Shown here piece by piece: positions 5,711 through 13,971 of a DNA stretch of 15,049 nt. The notes below the pieces were generated by a model. It worked only from the letters and a program-made list of their open reading frames with translations, did not search any database and had not been told where the DNA came from. Source of the DNA: an uncultured Rhodospirillaceae bacterium (GTDB lineage: Bacteria > Pseudomonadota > Alphaproteobacteria > Rhodospirillales > Casp-alpha2); assembly GCA_913048145.1 (NCBI GenBank), contig CAJWVP010000020.1, forward strand, positions 1 through 15,049. The letters are read 5' to 3'. Positions within the stretch are counted from its first letter, which is position 1. Each line of letters starts with the position of its first letter. Both the position numbers and the translations under genes were made by a program.

Positions 5711-7147
5711 TTAGGTCAATGCCGTCACAAACCGGGTTTCCAGGTACGGCTCTACTGCATCGGAGCCACCTTCCGTGCCGTAGCCGGAATCCTGTATTCC
5801 GCCGAAAGGCACCTCGGGTAGCGCCAGACCCACGTGGTTAACCGTGAGCATGCCGCTTTCCACCTCACGGCCGAGCTTCTGTAGTGTCTCCGCCGACGAA
5901 GTGAAGGCATAGGCCGCCAGGCCGTAAGGTAGTCGGTTCGCCTCATGTACGGCCTCGTCATGAGTTTTGAAAGTGTTGATTAGCGCCATCGGACCAAAGG
6001 GTTCGTCGTTCATCGCCACCGAGTCGGGGGAGACGTTGCGAAGCACGGTGGGTTGGAAGAAGTAGCCCTGATTCCCAATGCGATCGCCACCAGTGACGAG
6101 TTCGGCGCCTTTCGACTGGGCGTCGGCGATCATCGCTTCCATGGCCGGAATACGCCGTTCGTTGGCAAGTGGGCCCATTTCCGTCTCCGGATCAAGGCCG
6201 TTGCCAACCTTGGCGCCTTCCATAGCGGAGACGAACCCGTCAATGAATTTTTCAGCGGCGTTTTCCTGGACCAGGAAACGGGTCGGCGAGACACAAACCT
6301 GACCAGCGTTTCGTAACTTCGTCGGCGCCATGACGTTGATGGCGTTGTCCACGTCGGCATCGTCGAACACCAGGACCGGCGCATGACCACCCAATTCCAT
6401 GGTCGCACGCTTCATGTGTTCACCTGCGAGCGCCGCAAGGTGTTTGCCAACGGGGGTCGAGCCAGTGAAGGAGATTTTGCGTACCGCGGGATGGGGGATT
6501 AGGTATTCAGAAATTTCCGCTGGAATACCGTAGACAAGATTGACTACGCCGTCGGGTACGCCAGCGTCCTGGAAGACACGGATTAGCTCAGCGGGTGATG
6601 CCGGGGTCTCTTCTGGTGCTTTGACGATGATCGAACAACCTGTAGCCAAGGCCGCCGAGAGCTTACGTACGATCTGGTTGACTGGAAAATTCCACGGTGT
6701 GAAGGCGGCGACCACCCCAACGGGGAGTTTCATGGTCATTTGGGTTACGCCGGGCGCGCGGGCGGGGATGACCTGCCCGTAGGTGCGCCGCGCCTCTTCC
6801 GCGAACCAGTCGATGGTATCGGCCCCAACCCCGATTTCCATGGCCGATTGCGCTAGGGGTTTGCCCTGGTCGCGGGTCATCAGCCAGGCAATGTCATCCT
6901 TGCGCTCGCGTAGAAGTTGGGCGGCCTTACGCATGATCTGGTAGCGCTCGAAGACGGAGGTGTTGCGCCAGATTCCAAAGCCCTTCTCCGCGGCTTCGAG
7001 GGCGGCATCCAGGTCTGGACGAGTGGCATGGGCGAGACGGCCAATCTCCTCTTCCGTGGCGGGGTCGATGATCGGCAAGGTCTTGCCTTCGGCGCCGTGA
7101 CGCCATTGGCCGTCGATGAAAAGCTGGATATCAGGGTAGTTGGGCAT
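5711..7147 (-). CDS. NAD(P)-dependent aldehyde dehydrogenase, succinate-semialdehyde type
   Basis: This aldehyde dehydrogenase superfamily enzyme has 478 residues, the usual length for the GabD-like branch. It oxidises an aldehyde to the carboxylic acid with NAD or NADP. Key parts are AFTPWNFP with the oxyanion asparagine N153, K176 in IIVKAPEE contacting the cofactor, FTGSTPVGKHLA (227-238), the general base E251 in MELGGHAPVLV, the nucleophile C285 in AGQVCVSPTR, and DEPFGP (381-386). All residues needed for activity are present. The APEE stretch after K176 and the overall sequence resemble semialdehyde dehydrogenases, but the true substrate cannot be read. The ATG at 7147 has AGGA upstream. 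The BenE-type transporter gene ends 109 bases before it on the same strand, so the enzyme may act on a product of the imported acid. Confidence 0.93.
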   Translation of the reverse strand: MPNYPDIQLFIDGQWRHGAEGKTLPIIDPATEEEIGRLAHATRPDLDAALEAAEKGFGIWRNTSVFERYQIMRKAAQLLRERKDDIAWLMTRDQGKPLAQSAMEIGVGADTIDWFAEEARRTYGQVIPARAPGVTQMTMKLPVGVVAAFTPWNFPVNQIVRKLSAALATGCSIIVKAPEETPASPAELIRVFQDAGVPDGVVNLVYGIPAEISEYLIPHPAVRKISFTGSTPVGKHLAALAGEHMKRATMELGGHAPVLVFDDADVDNAINVMAPTKLRNAGQVCVSPTRFLVQENAAEKFIDGFVSAMEGAKVGNGLDPETEMGPLANERRIPAMEAMIADAQSKGAELVTGGDRIGNQGYFFQPTVLRNVSPDSVAMNDEPFGPMALINTFKTHDEAVHEANRLPYGLAAYAFTSSAETLQKLGREVESGMLTVNHVGLALPEVPFGGIQDSGYGTEGGSDAVEPYLETRFVTALT

Positions 7148-7256
7148 ATCTTGGAATCCTAATTTGGAGTGGAGAGATTACCTCGAATGTGGGGGTAAAT
7201 GGCAAAGAACACAAATGCACAATGCTTTTTATTTTCAATAATTTTGATGAAAAATT
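7148..7256 (-). promoter_or_regulatory. AT-rich leader before the aldehyde dehydrogenase gene
   Basis: This 109-base gap between two - strand genes is strikingly AT-rich in its distal half (about 7200-7256, with runs such as TTTTTATTTTCAATAATTTT on the + strand), unlike the GC-rich genes around it. This composition fits an internal promoter for the aldehyde dehydrogenase, so it need not depend on read-through from the transporter gene. I could not fix a convincing -35/-10 pair, and there is no clear terminator for the gene upstream. Confidence 0.3.
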
Positions 7257-8507
7257 CTAACCGGAGGCGGGTCGCCCGTGGGCCTCGAAATCATGGCGTT
7301 CCAGCATCCAGGAGGCGGCAAATCCAAACACCAGGCCCCAAAATGGCGCACCGATGTTGAATAGCGAAATGTCCGACACCGTGACCATAAAGGAGATCAA
7401 GCCGCCCATCGCGAAATCGCCGCGAAACGCCGCCATGAAGGCACCCCGAAGCACGTTCAATAGGGCGATGCCGGCTAACGTCGCGATAAACTCCGCGGGC
7501 GTCGCCAGCATCAGCGAGGTGAAGAATGGCGCGAACAGACCGAACAACATGGCGCCGATACAGGCCAGCAAGGCCGCAGTGTATTGGCCTTCGCGGGCAG
7601 TGCCGCTGCCGGCCAGAATGGCATTTAGAGGGCCGGTGAGGCAGGTAGACACCGTCCCCACCGTTGCCGTGATCAAGGAACCGATCCCGCACACCGAGGT
7701 GATTGTGTTGATGGGGGGACGATGGCCCGCGGCCGTGAGCACCGTAATTCCTTGGCTGTTCTGCGCCGCAAGGACTGTGACCATCAACGGTACGACCAAC
7801 TCCAACATGGCTTGCCAGGAGAATGCCGGGAACTGGAAGATCGGCGTCGCCAACGTATCGGGCATTTCCGCCATGTCCGGACCATCGCCGAGGCCTGCGA
7901 GGCAAAGAGCGCCTAAGGCGATAGCGACGATCAACGGTGGGATGCGATTGGCGACGGCGGGTACGGCCGTCGTGACAAAGAAGGCGGCTGTCATGGAGAA
8001 GGCGATCACCGGCGCGGTAGTGAAGGCCTTGATCCAATCCAGGCCGAACTGAAGGAAAACCCCAGCCACCATGCCCATGACGATGGGTAAGGGAATGACT
8101 TCCATGATCCGCCGGACCCATCCGGACAGGCCCAGGATCAGCATCGCTGCGCCGGTCGCGTAGTAAGCACCAAGGACTTCCGCGAAGCTCATGTGTTCCA
8201 GCGCCGGACCAACCAGAACGATCCCCGGTATCGACCAAAGGAACACGACGGGCTGGCGGTAGGTCCAGCACATGATCAGACTGATAAATCCATTTATGAA
8301 GAACGCGCCGAACAACCAAGAAGCGAGTTCGTCTTGGGCCATCCCGGCTTGGTTGCCGACGGCTAGCATGATTGCGGTTGGGCCGGACACAGCGAAGATA
8401 CAACCGACTAGGCCGACAGTGACCTGTTTGGCCGTGGTGTCACGAGCCACCCGCGTTGGGTTGGTTAGCGGCTGCGGAGGCCGTTCCGAGTGAAAGGCTG
8501 GGAACAC
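7257..8507 (-). CDS. BenE family benzoate/proton symporter-like transporter
   Basis: This inner-membrane protein of 416 residues has about eleven or twelve hydrophobic segments and matches the BenE family in length and order. Recognisable parts are TVGLVGCIFAVSGPTAIMLAVGNQAGM (30-56), WSIPGIVLVGPAL (91-103), PLPIVMGMVAGVFLQFGLDWIKAF (139-162) and the conserved AAQNSQGITVLTAAGHRPPIN (247-267). BenE proteins import benzoate-like aromatic acids with protons; the exact substrate here is not known. The start is GTG 8507, with TAGGGGG 4 bases before it and only 8 bases after the glycosyltransferase stop, so the two are co-transcribed. With the crotonase, aldehyde dehydrogenase and SDR genes on the same strand, uptake and breakdown of an organic acid is the natural reading. 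Confidence 0.88.
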   Translation of the reverse strand: MFPAFHSERPPQPLTNPTRVARDTTAKQVTVGLVGCIFAVSGPTAIMLAVGNQAGMAQDELASWLFGAFFINGFISLIMCWTYRQPVVFLWSIPGIVLVGPALEHMSFAEVLGAYYATGAAMLILGLSGWVRRIMEVIPLPIVMGMVAGVFLQFGLDWIKAFTTAPVIAFSMTAAFFVTTAVPAVANRIPPLIVAIALGALCLAGLGDGPDMAEMPDTLATPIFQFPAFSWQAMLELVVPLMVTVLAAQNSQGITVLTAAGHRPPINTITSVCGIGSLITATVGTVSTCLTGPLNAILAGSGTAREGQYTAALLACIGAMLFGLFAPFFTSLMLATPAEFIATLAGIALLNVLRGAFMAAFRGDFAMGGLISFMVTVSDISLFNIGAPFWGLVFGFAASWMLERHDFEAHGRPASG

Positions 8508-8515
8508 GATGCCCC

Positions 8516-10273
8516 CTACCCGCTGCCCAGTTTGCGCCAGGTTTCGGAGCGGCCGAAAGGACCGTCGATGCGCGAAGCGGCGTCGATGGGCGTCGCGGTA
8601 ACAGCTATCAATCCCACTTTCGCCAGCCAGCCGAGGGTTAGATATAACGGCGTAATTTTCTCCTGCGCCATGTATTTGGTCGCGTCACCGGCCGACATGG
8701 CCCCAGCATTGATGATCCGCTTCAGCAAATTGGTCGTGTCCGCTTCATCCAGCAATACCGCCGACAGGGGGGTGGCAATGTCGGATCGATAGAGGGCTTG
8801 AAATGCCTCTTCATCGAAGGGGCCATCGGCCAAAAGTGTCGTATTGGCGTCCAGCAGGCCTGTGGCATGGGCGAGAAATGGCCCAAACGGATCCGGCGCG
8901 AGAGGGAATGGTGCCTTGCCCGGAAAGGGGGGAACGCTCTCTTTCCCGTGGGTGCGCACGTCGGTCAGTTCGGTCCAGAGCTCTTGATGAGCGCGGACAA
9001 CGTGGCGCCAGTCGTAGACGCTGGCGGCCCGTTGTTGGCCCGCTGCCCCCAGGCGTGCACGCAGGTCACCGTTCTCGATCAGTCGGCTCAATGCCTCGGC
9101 CGCCGCTGGCACGTTCACGGCTGTGCTTTGGGAGATGGCTGCGGTGAAAACCGGGTAGGGCACGAACCCCGAATCATAGAGGAACGCCATCTCCGCGCCC
9201 ACCCCCGGTGCCGGTTGGGCGCTTGGTACGGTAAGCCCTTCGACGCCATCGCGAACACTTTCGCGGTAGCCGTTATAATTGCTGATCACTACTGGGAGGC
9301 CCGCGGCCATGGCCTCGATGGGTGTCAGACCAAAAGATTCCTGGATATTATCCGATAGGGAAATGAAGATGTCCGCAGCTGCCCAGGCCTTGTCATAAAG
9401 ATCGTCACGCCTGCCGTCGATGAAGTGATGGTTGACTTTGGGGGCAAAGGCTGCGGCGGCTTGCTTGAAGGCGTTCTCGACCTCGGCGTTGGTGGCTTGG
9501 CCGGCCTGGATTAGATGCAGTCGGACCCCCGTATTGGCAGCCGCGGCTTCGGCCGCCAGATACATGGGTATGGGATTGGCCTTCTCCACATGGTTCAGCC
9601 GACCTGCGTACAGGAGCGCGATGTCGCCGTCCTTGATGCCCAAGGTCTCGCGAAGGGTTGCGCGGGCGTAGCTGTCGTCCGCCTTCGCCGCCATCGCGGC
9701 GCTGTCGACGCCAAGGGGGATCACCGGAAGCCGGCACGGCAGTTGGACGTCATGCTCGAACCGCGCCCCCAGGTAATCTGCCCAATCGGCCAACAGGCGC
9801 TCAATCACGCCCTTCACACATTCGGTAGTGCAGACCAGGGCATCCCAAGGCTGGACCGGGGCGATCATCAGATTGCCGATCACCTGCATAGCCATGGTTT
9901 CCGACACCGTATGGGTGATCCCACAGATAGAAAAATCGCGTTGATCGAAGTGCCGCCGCCGCCAGGCCAGGTCGCCCAGGTCCGGGCCCGGCCGAAATAC
10001 GGTGCCCAGTTGTTTGAGGTGCGCGGTCGTCACGGGCAGAAAAGCTGCCGCTTGGTCCGCCCGGGCGCCGGCATCGACCGCAAAGCGCTGGAAGTCCTCG
10101 AACACATTGGCCGAATCAGCGTAGATGAAAAAACGGTCGGTGCCGCCGTGCTGGATGAAACCACGCAGGAAGCCACCCGTCGCGGATTGGCGTCCAACAA
10201 CGCCATCTCCCGAGGTTTGGTAGTTTTCGGGGTTGAAATAAAAAGCAGCGTTGGGCTCGGATGGGCCCGCCAC
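8516..10273 (-). CDS. GT4-type glycosyltransferase with a long C-terminal extension
   Basis: This two-domain GT-B glycosyltransferase has 585 residues. The N-terminal half opens with FYFNPENYQTSGDGVVGRQSATGGFLRGF (11-39), a glycine-rich acceptor-side loop. The second domain starts at DIALLYAGRLNHVEKANP (217-234) and carries the GT4 nucleotide-sugar signature ESFGLTPIE (312-320, E-x7-E), followed by AMAAGLPVVISNYNGYRESVRDGVEGLTV. Such enzymes move a sugar from a nucleotide-sugar to a glycan, lipid or small molecule. After about residue 435 there are some 150 extra residues, mostly helical-looking, of unknown role. The start is GTG 10273, one base after the crotonase stop, with AAGG 8 bases upstream. 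A longer frame back to 10390 would overlap the crotonase and reads as shadow sequence. No other polysaccharide gene lies nearby, so its partner and product are unknown. Confidence 0.85.
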   Translation of the reverse strand: MAGPSEPNAAFYFNPENYQTSGDGVVGRQSATGGFLRGFIQHGGTDRFFIYADSANVFEDFQRFAVDAGARADQAAAFLPVTTAHLKQLGTVFRPGPDLGDLAWRRRHFDQRDFSICGITHTVSETMAMQVIGNLMIAPVQPWDALVCTTECVKGVIERLLADWADYLGARFEHDVQLPCRLPVIPLGVDSAAMAAKADDSYARATLRETLGIKDGDIALLYAGRLNHVEKANPIPMYLAAEAAAANTGVRLHLIQAGQATNAEVENAFKQAAAAFAPKVNHHFIDGRRDDLYDKAWAAADIFISLSDNIQESFGLTPIEAMAAGLPVVISNYNGYRESVRDGVEGLTVPSAQPAPGVGAEMAFLYDSGFVPYPVFTAAISQSTAVNVPAAAEALSRLIENGDLRARLGAAGQQRAASVYDWRHVVRAHQELWTELTDVRTHGKESVPPFPGKAPFPLAPDPFGPFLAHATGLLDANTTLLADGPFDEEAFQALYRSDIATPLSAVLLDEADTTNLLKRIINAGAMSAGDATKYMAQEKITPLYLTLGWLAKVGLIAVTATPIDAASRIDGPFGRSETWRKLGSG

Positions 10274-10274
10274 T

Positions 10275-11066
10275 TTACTTGCCTTGGAACTGGGGCTTGC
10301 GTTTCTCCATGAACGCTTTGCGGCCCTCCTGGTAGTCGGCACTGTTGAAGCAGTCGTCAACAACCTGCGCCATACGAACCTCGTCGCCACCGTCAGGGTT
10401 GATCAACTCGTCGATAACTACTTTGGCCGCATAAATGGTTAAGGGCGCGTTGTGCGCGATGGTCTTGGCATAGTCATCCACGTATGTGTTTAGCATGGTG
10501 CGTGGCACGATTCGGTTGATGAGGCCCATCTCCAACGCTTCGGTCGGGTTGAACTGACGTGCCGTGTAAAAGATTTCCTTGGCGAACGAGGGGCCGACCA
10601 CATTCACAAGCCGCGTCAGGCCATCGGCCCGGTAGCCCAGACCTAGTTTTGCGGCTGGCACGGCGTAGGTGGAGACATCGTTGGCAATCCGCAAATCGCA
10701 GCACAAGGCCAGACCGACGCCACCACCAATGCAAAATCCTTCGATCTTAGCGATCGTCGGCTTGCTGCAATTGGCGAGCTTGTCGGACGCTACCTTGACC
10801 GTATTGTTGTAAATTTCCACCGCATCTTCGCTGGAGCGGTTGTTCTCGAACTGGGAGATATCGGCGCCGGCGCAAAAGGCCTTGCCCCCGCGGCCCGAAA
10901 CGACGACCACGCGTACCGCGTCATCCGCCTCGAAGTCGTCGAGAACCTTAGGAATACCCTGCCACATATCAAAGGTCATGGCGTTGCGCTTGGCTTGGTT
11001 GTCAAGCTGGATCAAGCCCACTCCATTTTCCTTCGAAACGACCAATTGATCGGTGATATCACTCAT
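10275..11066 (-). CDS. Enoyl-CoA hydratase/isomerase (crotonase) family protein
   Basis: This crotonase-fold protein of 263 residues is the normal size. CoA-binding and oxyanion-hole parts are intact: VVVSGRGGKAFCAGADISQFE (54-74), then IEGFCIGGGVGLALCCDLRIA (108-128). The two glutamates that hydratases use are missing: by alignment with rat mitochondrial hydratase, E144 falls on G118 (GGGVGLA) and E164 on A138 (VPAAKLG). Crotonase relatives without these residues act as isomerases, decarboxylases, thioesterases or dehalogenases, so the annotation 'hydratase' should not be trusted for function. ATG 11066 is chosen because AAAGGGA lies just upstream; an extended start at 11096 lacks support. 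The gene is first of a tight operon with the glycosyltransferase and BenE genes and diverges from the MFS gene. Confidence 0.9.
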   Translation of the reverse strand: MSDITDQLVVSKENGVGLIQLDNQAKRNAMTFDMWQGIPKVLDDFEADDAVRVVVVSGRGGKAFCAGADISQFENNRSSEDAVEIYNNTVKVASDKLANCSKPTIAKIEGFCIGGGVGLALCCDLRIANDVSTYAVPAAKLGLGYRADGLTRLVNVVGPSFAKEIFYTARQFNPTEALEMGLINRIVPRTMLNTYVDDYAKTIAHNAPLTIYAAKVVIDELINPDGGDEVRMAQVVDDCFNSADYQEGRKAFMEKRKPQFQGK

Positions 11067-11191
11067 GGAATTTCCCTTTCGATGAACTCCGCACATTTTA
11101 CGGTCTCCGGCCTTGGAGACAACGCAAAAGCAACGATTTTGACACTCCGTTCGGTCTTGCCGAAGGAGGAAGGCGGGCCTAGGTTCACGCT
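11067..11191. promoter_or_regulatory. Divergent promoter region between the crotonase and MFS genes
   Basis: These 125 bases separate two genes read in opposite directions and must hold both promoters. GTCTCC (11103-11108) and GGAGAC (11115-11120) form a perfect inverted repeat with a 6-base spacer, a plausible operator. TTGACA at 11139-11144 is a perfect -35 box in the MFS direction, but no good -10 lies at 16-18 bases. A second small inverted repeat, TTCGG (11150-11154) and CCGAA (11160-11164), follows. GGAGG at 11165-11169 is 22 bases from the MFS ATG, too far to be its ribosome binding site; AGG at 11181-11183 is better placed. Confidence 0.45.
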
Positions 11192-12427
11192 ATGTTTGCT
11201 TCAATCGAACAAATGACCGGTCTCAATTGGAAGGGACAGGGACCAGCCTTTTTGGTCGCTGGCGGGCACGGTGCCACACATTGGATCATGGCGACCTTCT
11301 ATGTCCTTGTGCCCTTCATTCGCGAAGACTTGGAGCTCAGCTATGCGGAAGCCGGGATATTCGCCTCCGTTTTTTTCTTTTCTTCCTTCGCCGCGAATGC
11401 GGGAAGCGGAGCGCTCGTCGATATCACCGGGCGTCGGGTTCTGTTGCAGGCAATCTCGCTGGTGATTGGCGGTGGGGCCTTGTTTATCATGGGATTGGCC
11501 GAGGGCAGCTGGTTGATCATTTTCATGCTGGTCTTCATCGGCGCGACCAATAACCTGTGGCATCCGGCCGCTATCTCTTATCTTGCCGAGCGCTTCCCGG
11601 GAAGCCGTGGTTATGTTCTGTCGATCCATACCTTGGGTGCGAGTTTCGGGGACATGATCGCACCGTTGGTTGCCGGTGTCTTGTTGATGTGGACAACCTG
11701 GCAGACCACGGCGGCGGTATGTGCGGTGCCAATCTTTGCCATGGCAGTGGTGCTGTATATGTTATTGGGCGGCCGCGGGCGGGGAACGTCGGCCGAGGAT
11801 AGGGTCGATGATGACGCCGTCGGAGGCTTGAGTATCGGCGACTATATCAAGGGTATTCTAGATGTGCTGCGGAATGGCGCTTTCCTTGGTATTTGCTTAA
11901 TGGCGGCCTTTCGGTCGATGGCCCAGAACGGCCTACTGTTCTTCCTGCCGCTGTTGATGCTGGATGACTTGGGTTTTGGGCCCATCCTGCTGGGCGTGGC
12001 GCTGACGTCCCTGCAGGTTGGCGGCATGATCGCTGGGCCCGTGGCGGGAACACTCTCGGATCGCACTGGTCGGCGGCCTGTAGTCTTGGCCGGCCTGGCG
12101 GCGACGACGTTGGTGATCGCCGTGGTGCCGGCCATCACCGTTCCTACGCCGTTCGTGGTTCTTCTGGTCTTTCTCGGCTTCACCTTGTTCGCCGTCCGTC
12201 CCGTAGTGCACAGTTGGTCCATGGATCTGGTGCCAAAGGAGATGGGCGGCAGCGCCATCAGTCTCCTGTTCGGGGCTCAGGCCGGGTTCTCGACCCTGGT
12301 GCCGATTGTCGGTGGGTTGATAGCTGATATATGGGGGCTGGAGACGGTTTTTATGGCGTTGGCGCTGTGTATGGGCATCGCCACGAGCGTGGCATATATG
12401 CTGCCGCCCGGAAAGCGGGTGTCTTAA
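11192..12427 (+). CDS. Major facilitator superfamily transporter
   Basis: This inner-membrane protein of 411 residues has about twelve hydrophobic helices in two halves and a charged central loop at 193-215 (GGRGRGTSAEDRVDDDAVGG). Motif A occurs twice: GALVDITGRRVLL (73-85) after helix 2 and AGTLSDRTGRRPVVLAG (285-301) after helix 8, the typical MFS duplication. MFS proteins move small molecules using the proton gradient; nothing here defines the substrate or the direction. ATG 11192 is the first possible start, since a TAG lies in frame 12 bases upstream. The gene diverges from the crotonase operon, and its stop is one base from the end of the convergent isomerase-like gene, so any terminator must lie inside coding sequence. 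It may carry a compound handled by either neighbouring enzyme set. Confidence 0.9.
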   Translation: MFASIEQMTGLNWKGQGPAFLVAGGHGATHWIMATFYVLVPFIREDLELSYAEAGIFASVFFFSSFAANAGSGALVDITGRRVLLQAISLVIGGGALFIMGLAEGSWLIIFMLVFIGATNNLWHPAAISYLAERFPGSRGYVLSIHTLGASFGDMIAPLVAGVLLMWTTWQTTAAVCAVPIFAMAVVLYMLLGGRGRGTSAEDRVDDDAVGGLSIGDYIKGILDVLRNGAFLGICLMAAFRSMAQNGLLFFLPLLMLDDLGFGPILLGVALTSLQVGGMIAGPVAGTLSDRTGRRPVVLAGLAATTLVIAVVPAITVPTPFVVLLVFLGFTLFAVRPVVHSWSMDLVPKEMGGSAISLLFGAQAGFSTLVPIVGGLIADIWGLETVFMALALCMGIATSVAYMLPPGKRVS

Positions 12428-12428
12428 A

Positions 12429-13079
12429 TCAACGTTTCTGGGCCTCGTCTAGCCGCCAGTTCAAAAGATCCATGCGGTCTTGTCCGAAAAACGGCTCGTC
12501 TTCGAAGACCATGCACGGCACGCCCCAATGGCCCACCGCGCTGAGCGTGTCGTTGTTGGCGTCAATGATTGCATCCAAGCGCTCGGCCTCCGCATCAGCC
12601 TGGGCGCAGAGGTCGCTGAAATCCAGTCCAGTGCCCATCACGGCGCGTGGCATATGCTCGCCTTCATGCCAGTTCTCGACCATGCCGCCCCAAATCAGGC
12701 GTGTCACTGGATCCAGGAATGCCATCCCGGCTCCAGCTTCTACGGCCAATTGCGCGATGCGCGTCAACCAGCCGATGTGTGGTTGATCGGCAAGCGGTAG
12801 GGGTTCCATCGTTTGCTTATCGAAGACAAGGGGATCGGGTTTCGGTCGCGCATACGGCAAGCGCAGATACTTGGCCAGTCGTTCCGTATCCCGCCGGTGA
12901 TAAGAGGGATAGTTGGGGTTCAGGTTCTTGAAGTAGCTCTTGTGGCGAATTGCCCCTGGCCAGACGTGTTTCACGTTCACGGTAACGTCTTCTTGCTGGT
13001 CTAGCACTAGGAGGCGGTCCAGCGCCAGATAACAGAACGGGCTTCGCATTGACCAGTAAAGATCGATCGCGTGGACCAT
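12429..13079 (-). CDS. 2-hydroxychromene-2-carboxylate isomerase-like protein (DsbA/GST-kappa fold)
   Basis: This 216-residue protein has a thioredoxin-type fold with a helical insertion. The N-terminus is IDLYWSMRSPFCYLALDRL (5-23): serine S13 before Pro-Phe stands where HCCA isomerases and kappa-class GSTs bind glutathione, and there is no CxxC, so it is not a disulfide oxidoreductase. The second conserved part is HWGVPCMVFEDEPFFGQDRMDLLNWRL (184-210), with the cis-proline P188 of the thioredoxin fold. HCCA isomerases (as in naphthalene breakdown) use glutathione to isomerise 2-hydroxychromene-2-carboxylate; related proteins do other glutathione-linked isomerisations. No other naphthalene-pathway gene is seen, so the exact substrate is open. 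It starts 7 bases after the hydrolase gene with little ribosome binding site of its own, suggesting translational coupling, and is the last gene of its set. Confidence 0.82.
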   Translation of the reverse strand: MVHAIDLYWSMRSPFCYLALDRLLVLDQQEDVTVNVKHVWPGAIRHKSYFKNLNPNYPSYHRRDTERLAKYLRLPYARPKPDPLVFDKQTMEPLPLADQPHIGWLTRIAQLAVEAGAGMAFLDPVTRLIWGGMVENWHEGEHMPRAVMGTGLDFSDLCAQADAEAERLDAIIDANNDTLSAVGHWGVPCMVFEDEPFFGQDRMDLLNWRLDEAQKR

Positions 13080-13086
13080 GAAAGGT

Positions 13087-13953
13087 TCAGTCTACGTCCA
13101 TTTGTCGCAACATAACCTGGACCATAGCGCTGCCGGCGTCGGCGAGGTCGGACAGGATGGAGAAATGATTGCACCCGGGCTGCTCCAGGAACGTGCAGTT
13201 GGCGCCCTTGGCGTTCCAATCATCGGTGAAATCCTGGGACTGGCGACGGAACTCGTCCGTCTCGGCGCCGCCGACAGCGATGATCAGGTTGGTATTTGGT
13301 ACGGAGGTCATGCGGATTGGGCTGTTCTGAGTTAAATCCTCATCAGATAAACCCAAGGTTTCCTGCATGTAGCACAACTGGATGGGAGCTAGCTCAAATA
13401 TGCCGCTGATGGCGCAACCACCTTTCATCAGATCGGTGGGGCCGCCACAAAAGGTTGACCAGTCAGTGAGCGACAACATGATAGTCAGATGTCCGCCGGC
13501 GGAATGGCCGGAAACATAGATGCGCTTCGGGTCTAGGTTGTAGACAGCGGCGTTGGCATGGACCCAGGCGACGGCCGAGCGGCACTGACCGACGATGTCG
13601 CTAATGCGGACATCGGGGATCAGGTCATATTCAATCAGACCAAAGGCGGCGCCAGCCTCCACGAAGGGTCGCGCCAAAAAGGTCTGATCGGTTTTTGACC
13701 GGCTCATCCAGTAACCGCCATGAATATACAACTGCACCGGATGGGGGCCGTCGCCCTTGGGCAGGATGAGGTCGATACCTTCACGCGGACTGTCCCCATA
13801 CTTGAGATCGATGTGATGGTCGAACTGCGCCAAGACATCGGAGCACATGGGTTCCCAAGATTCGTAATACCTGAGGTGGTCAGGCACGTGTTCGCGATTG
13901 TTGTACTGGGCATCCAGGCCCGTCTGGTCGTAGTCGCGGAAGAGAGAGCTCAT
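13087..13953 (-). CDS. Alpha/beta hydrolase, arylformamidase (kynurenine formamidase)-like
   Basis: This alpha/beta hydrolase of 288 residues belongs to the HGGYW group that includes kynurenine formamidases and carboxylesterases. The oxyanion-hole motif HGGYW lies at 78-82, the nucleophile elbow GHSAGGH at 149-155 with S151, the likely acid D233 in ETDEF, and the base H263 in CNHFS, a complete triad in the right order. There is no signal peptide, so it is cytoplasmic. These enzymes split ester or formamide bonds in small aromatic compounds; no other kynurenine-pathway gene is present, so a formamidase role is not supported beyond resemblance. The ATG at 13953 follows GGAGG by about 9 bases and lies 18 bases after the GST stop. 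It most likely hydrolyses an intermediate of the pathway shared with the GST and isomerase-like genes. Confidence 0.88.
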   Translation of the reverse strand: MSSLFRDYDQTGLDAQYNNREHVPDHLRYYESWEPMCSDVLAQFDHHIDLKYGDSPREGIDLILPKGDGPHPVQLYIHGGYWMSRSKTDQTFLARPFVEAGAAFGLIEYDLIPDVRISDIVGQCRSAVAWVHANAAVYNLDPKRIYVSGHSAGGHLTIMLSLTDWSTFCGGPTDLMKGGCAISGIFELAPIQLCYMQETLGLSDEDLTQNSPIRMTSVPNTNLIIAVGGAETDEFRRQSQDFTDDWNAKGANCTFLEQPGCNHFSILSDLADAGSAMVQVMLRQMDVD

Positions 13954-13971
13954 TGGGTGAACCTCCGGGTC

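Noticed and set aside
7291..8403. 370-codon - strand frame inside the BenE-type gene
   Set aside because: It is the other reading frame of a clear transporter gene; composition is rich in Arg and His as expected of a shadow in GC-rich DNA.
9515..10312. 265-codon + strand frame opposite the glycosyltransferase
   Set aside because: Antisense shadow of a gene with clear GT4 motifs; no ribosome binding site or family resemblance.
10274..10390. N-terminal extension of the glycosyltransferase by 39 codons to ATG 10390
   Set aside because: It would overlap the end of the crotonase gene and its residues (arginine/serine/threonine-rich) read as the wrong frame of that gene. GTG 10273 with AAGG 8 bases upstream fits the fold start.
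11067..11096. Crotonase start at ATG 11096
   Set aside because: The AAAGGGA ribosome binding site lies between it and ATG 11066, which is the normal family start.
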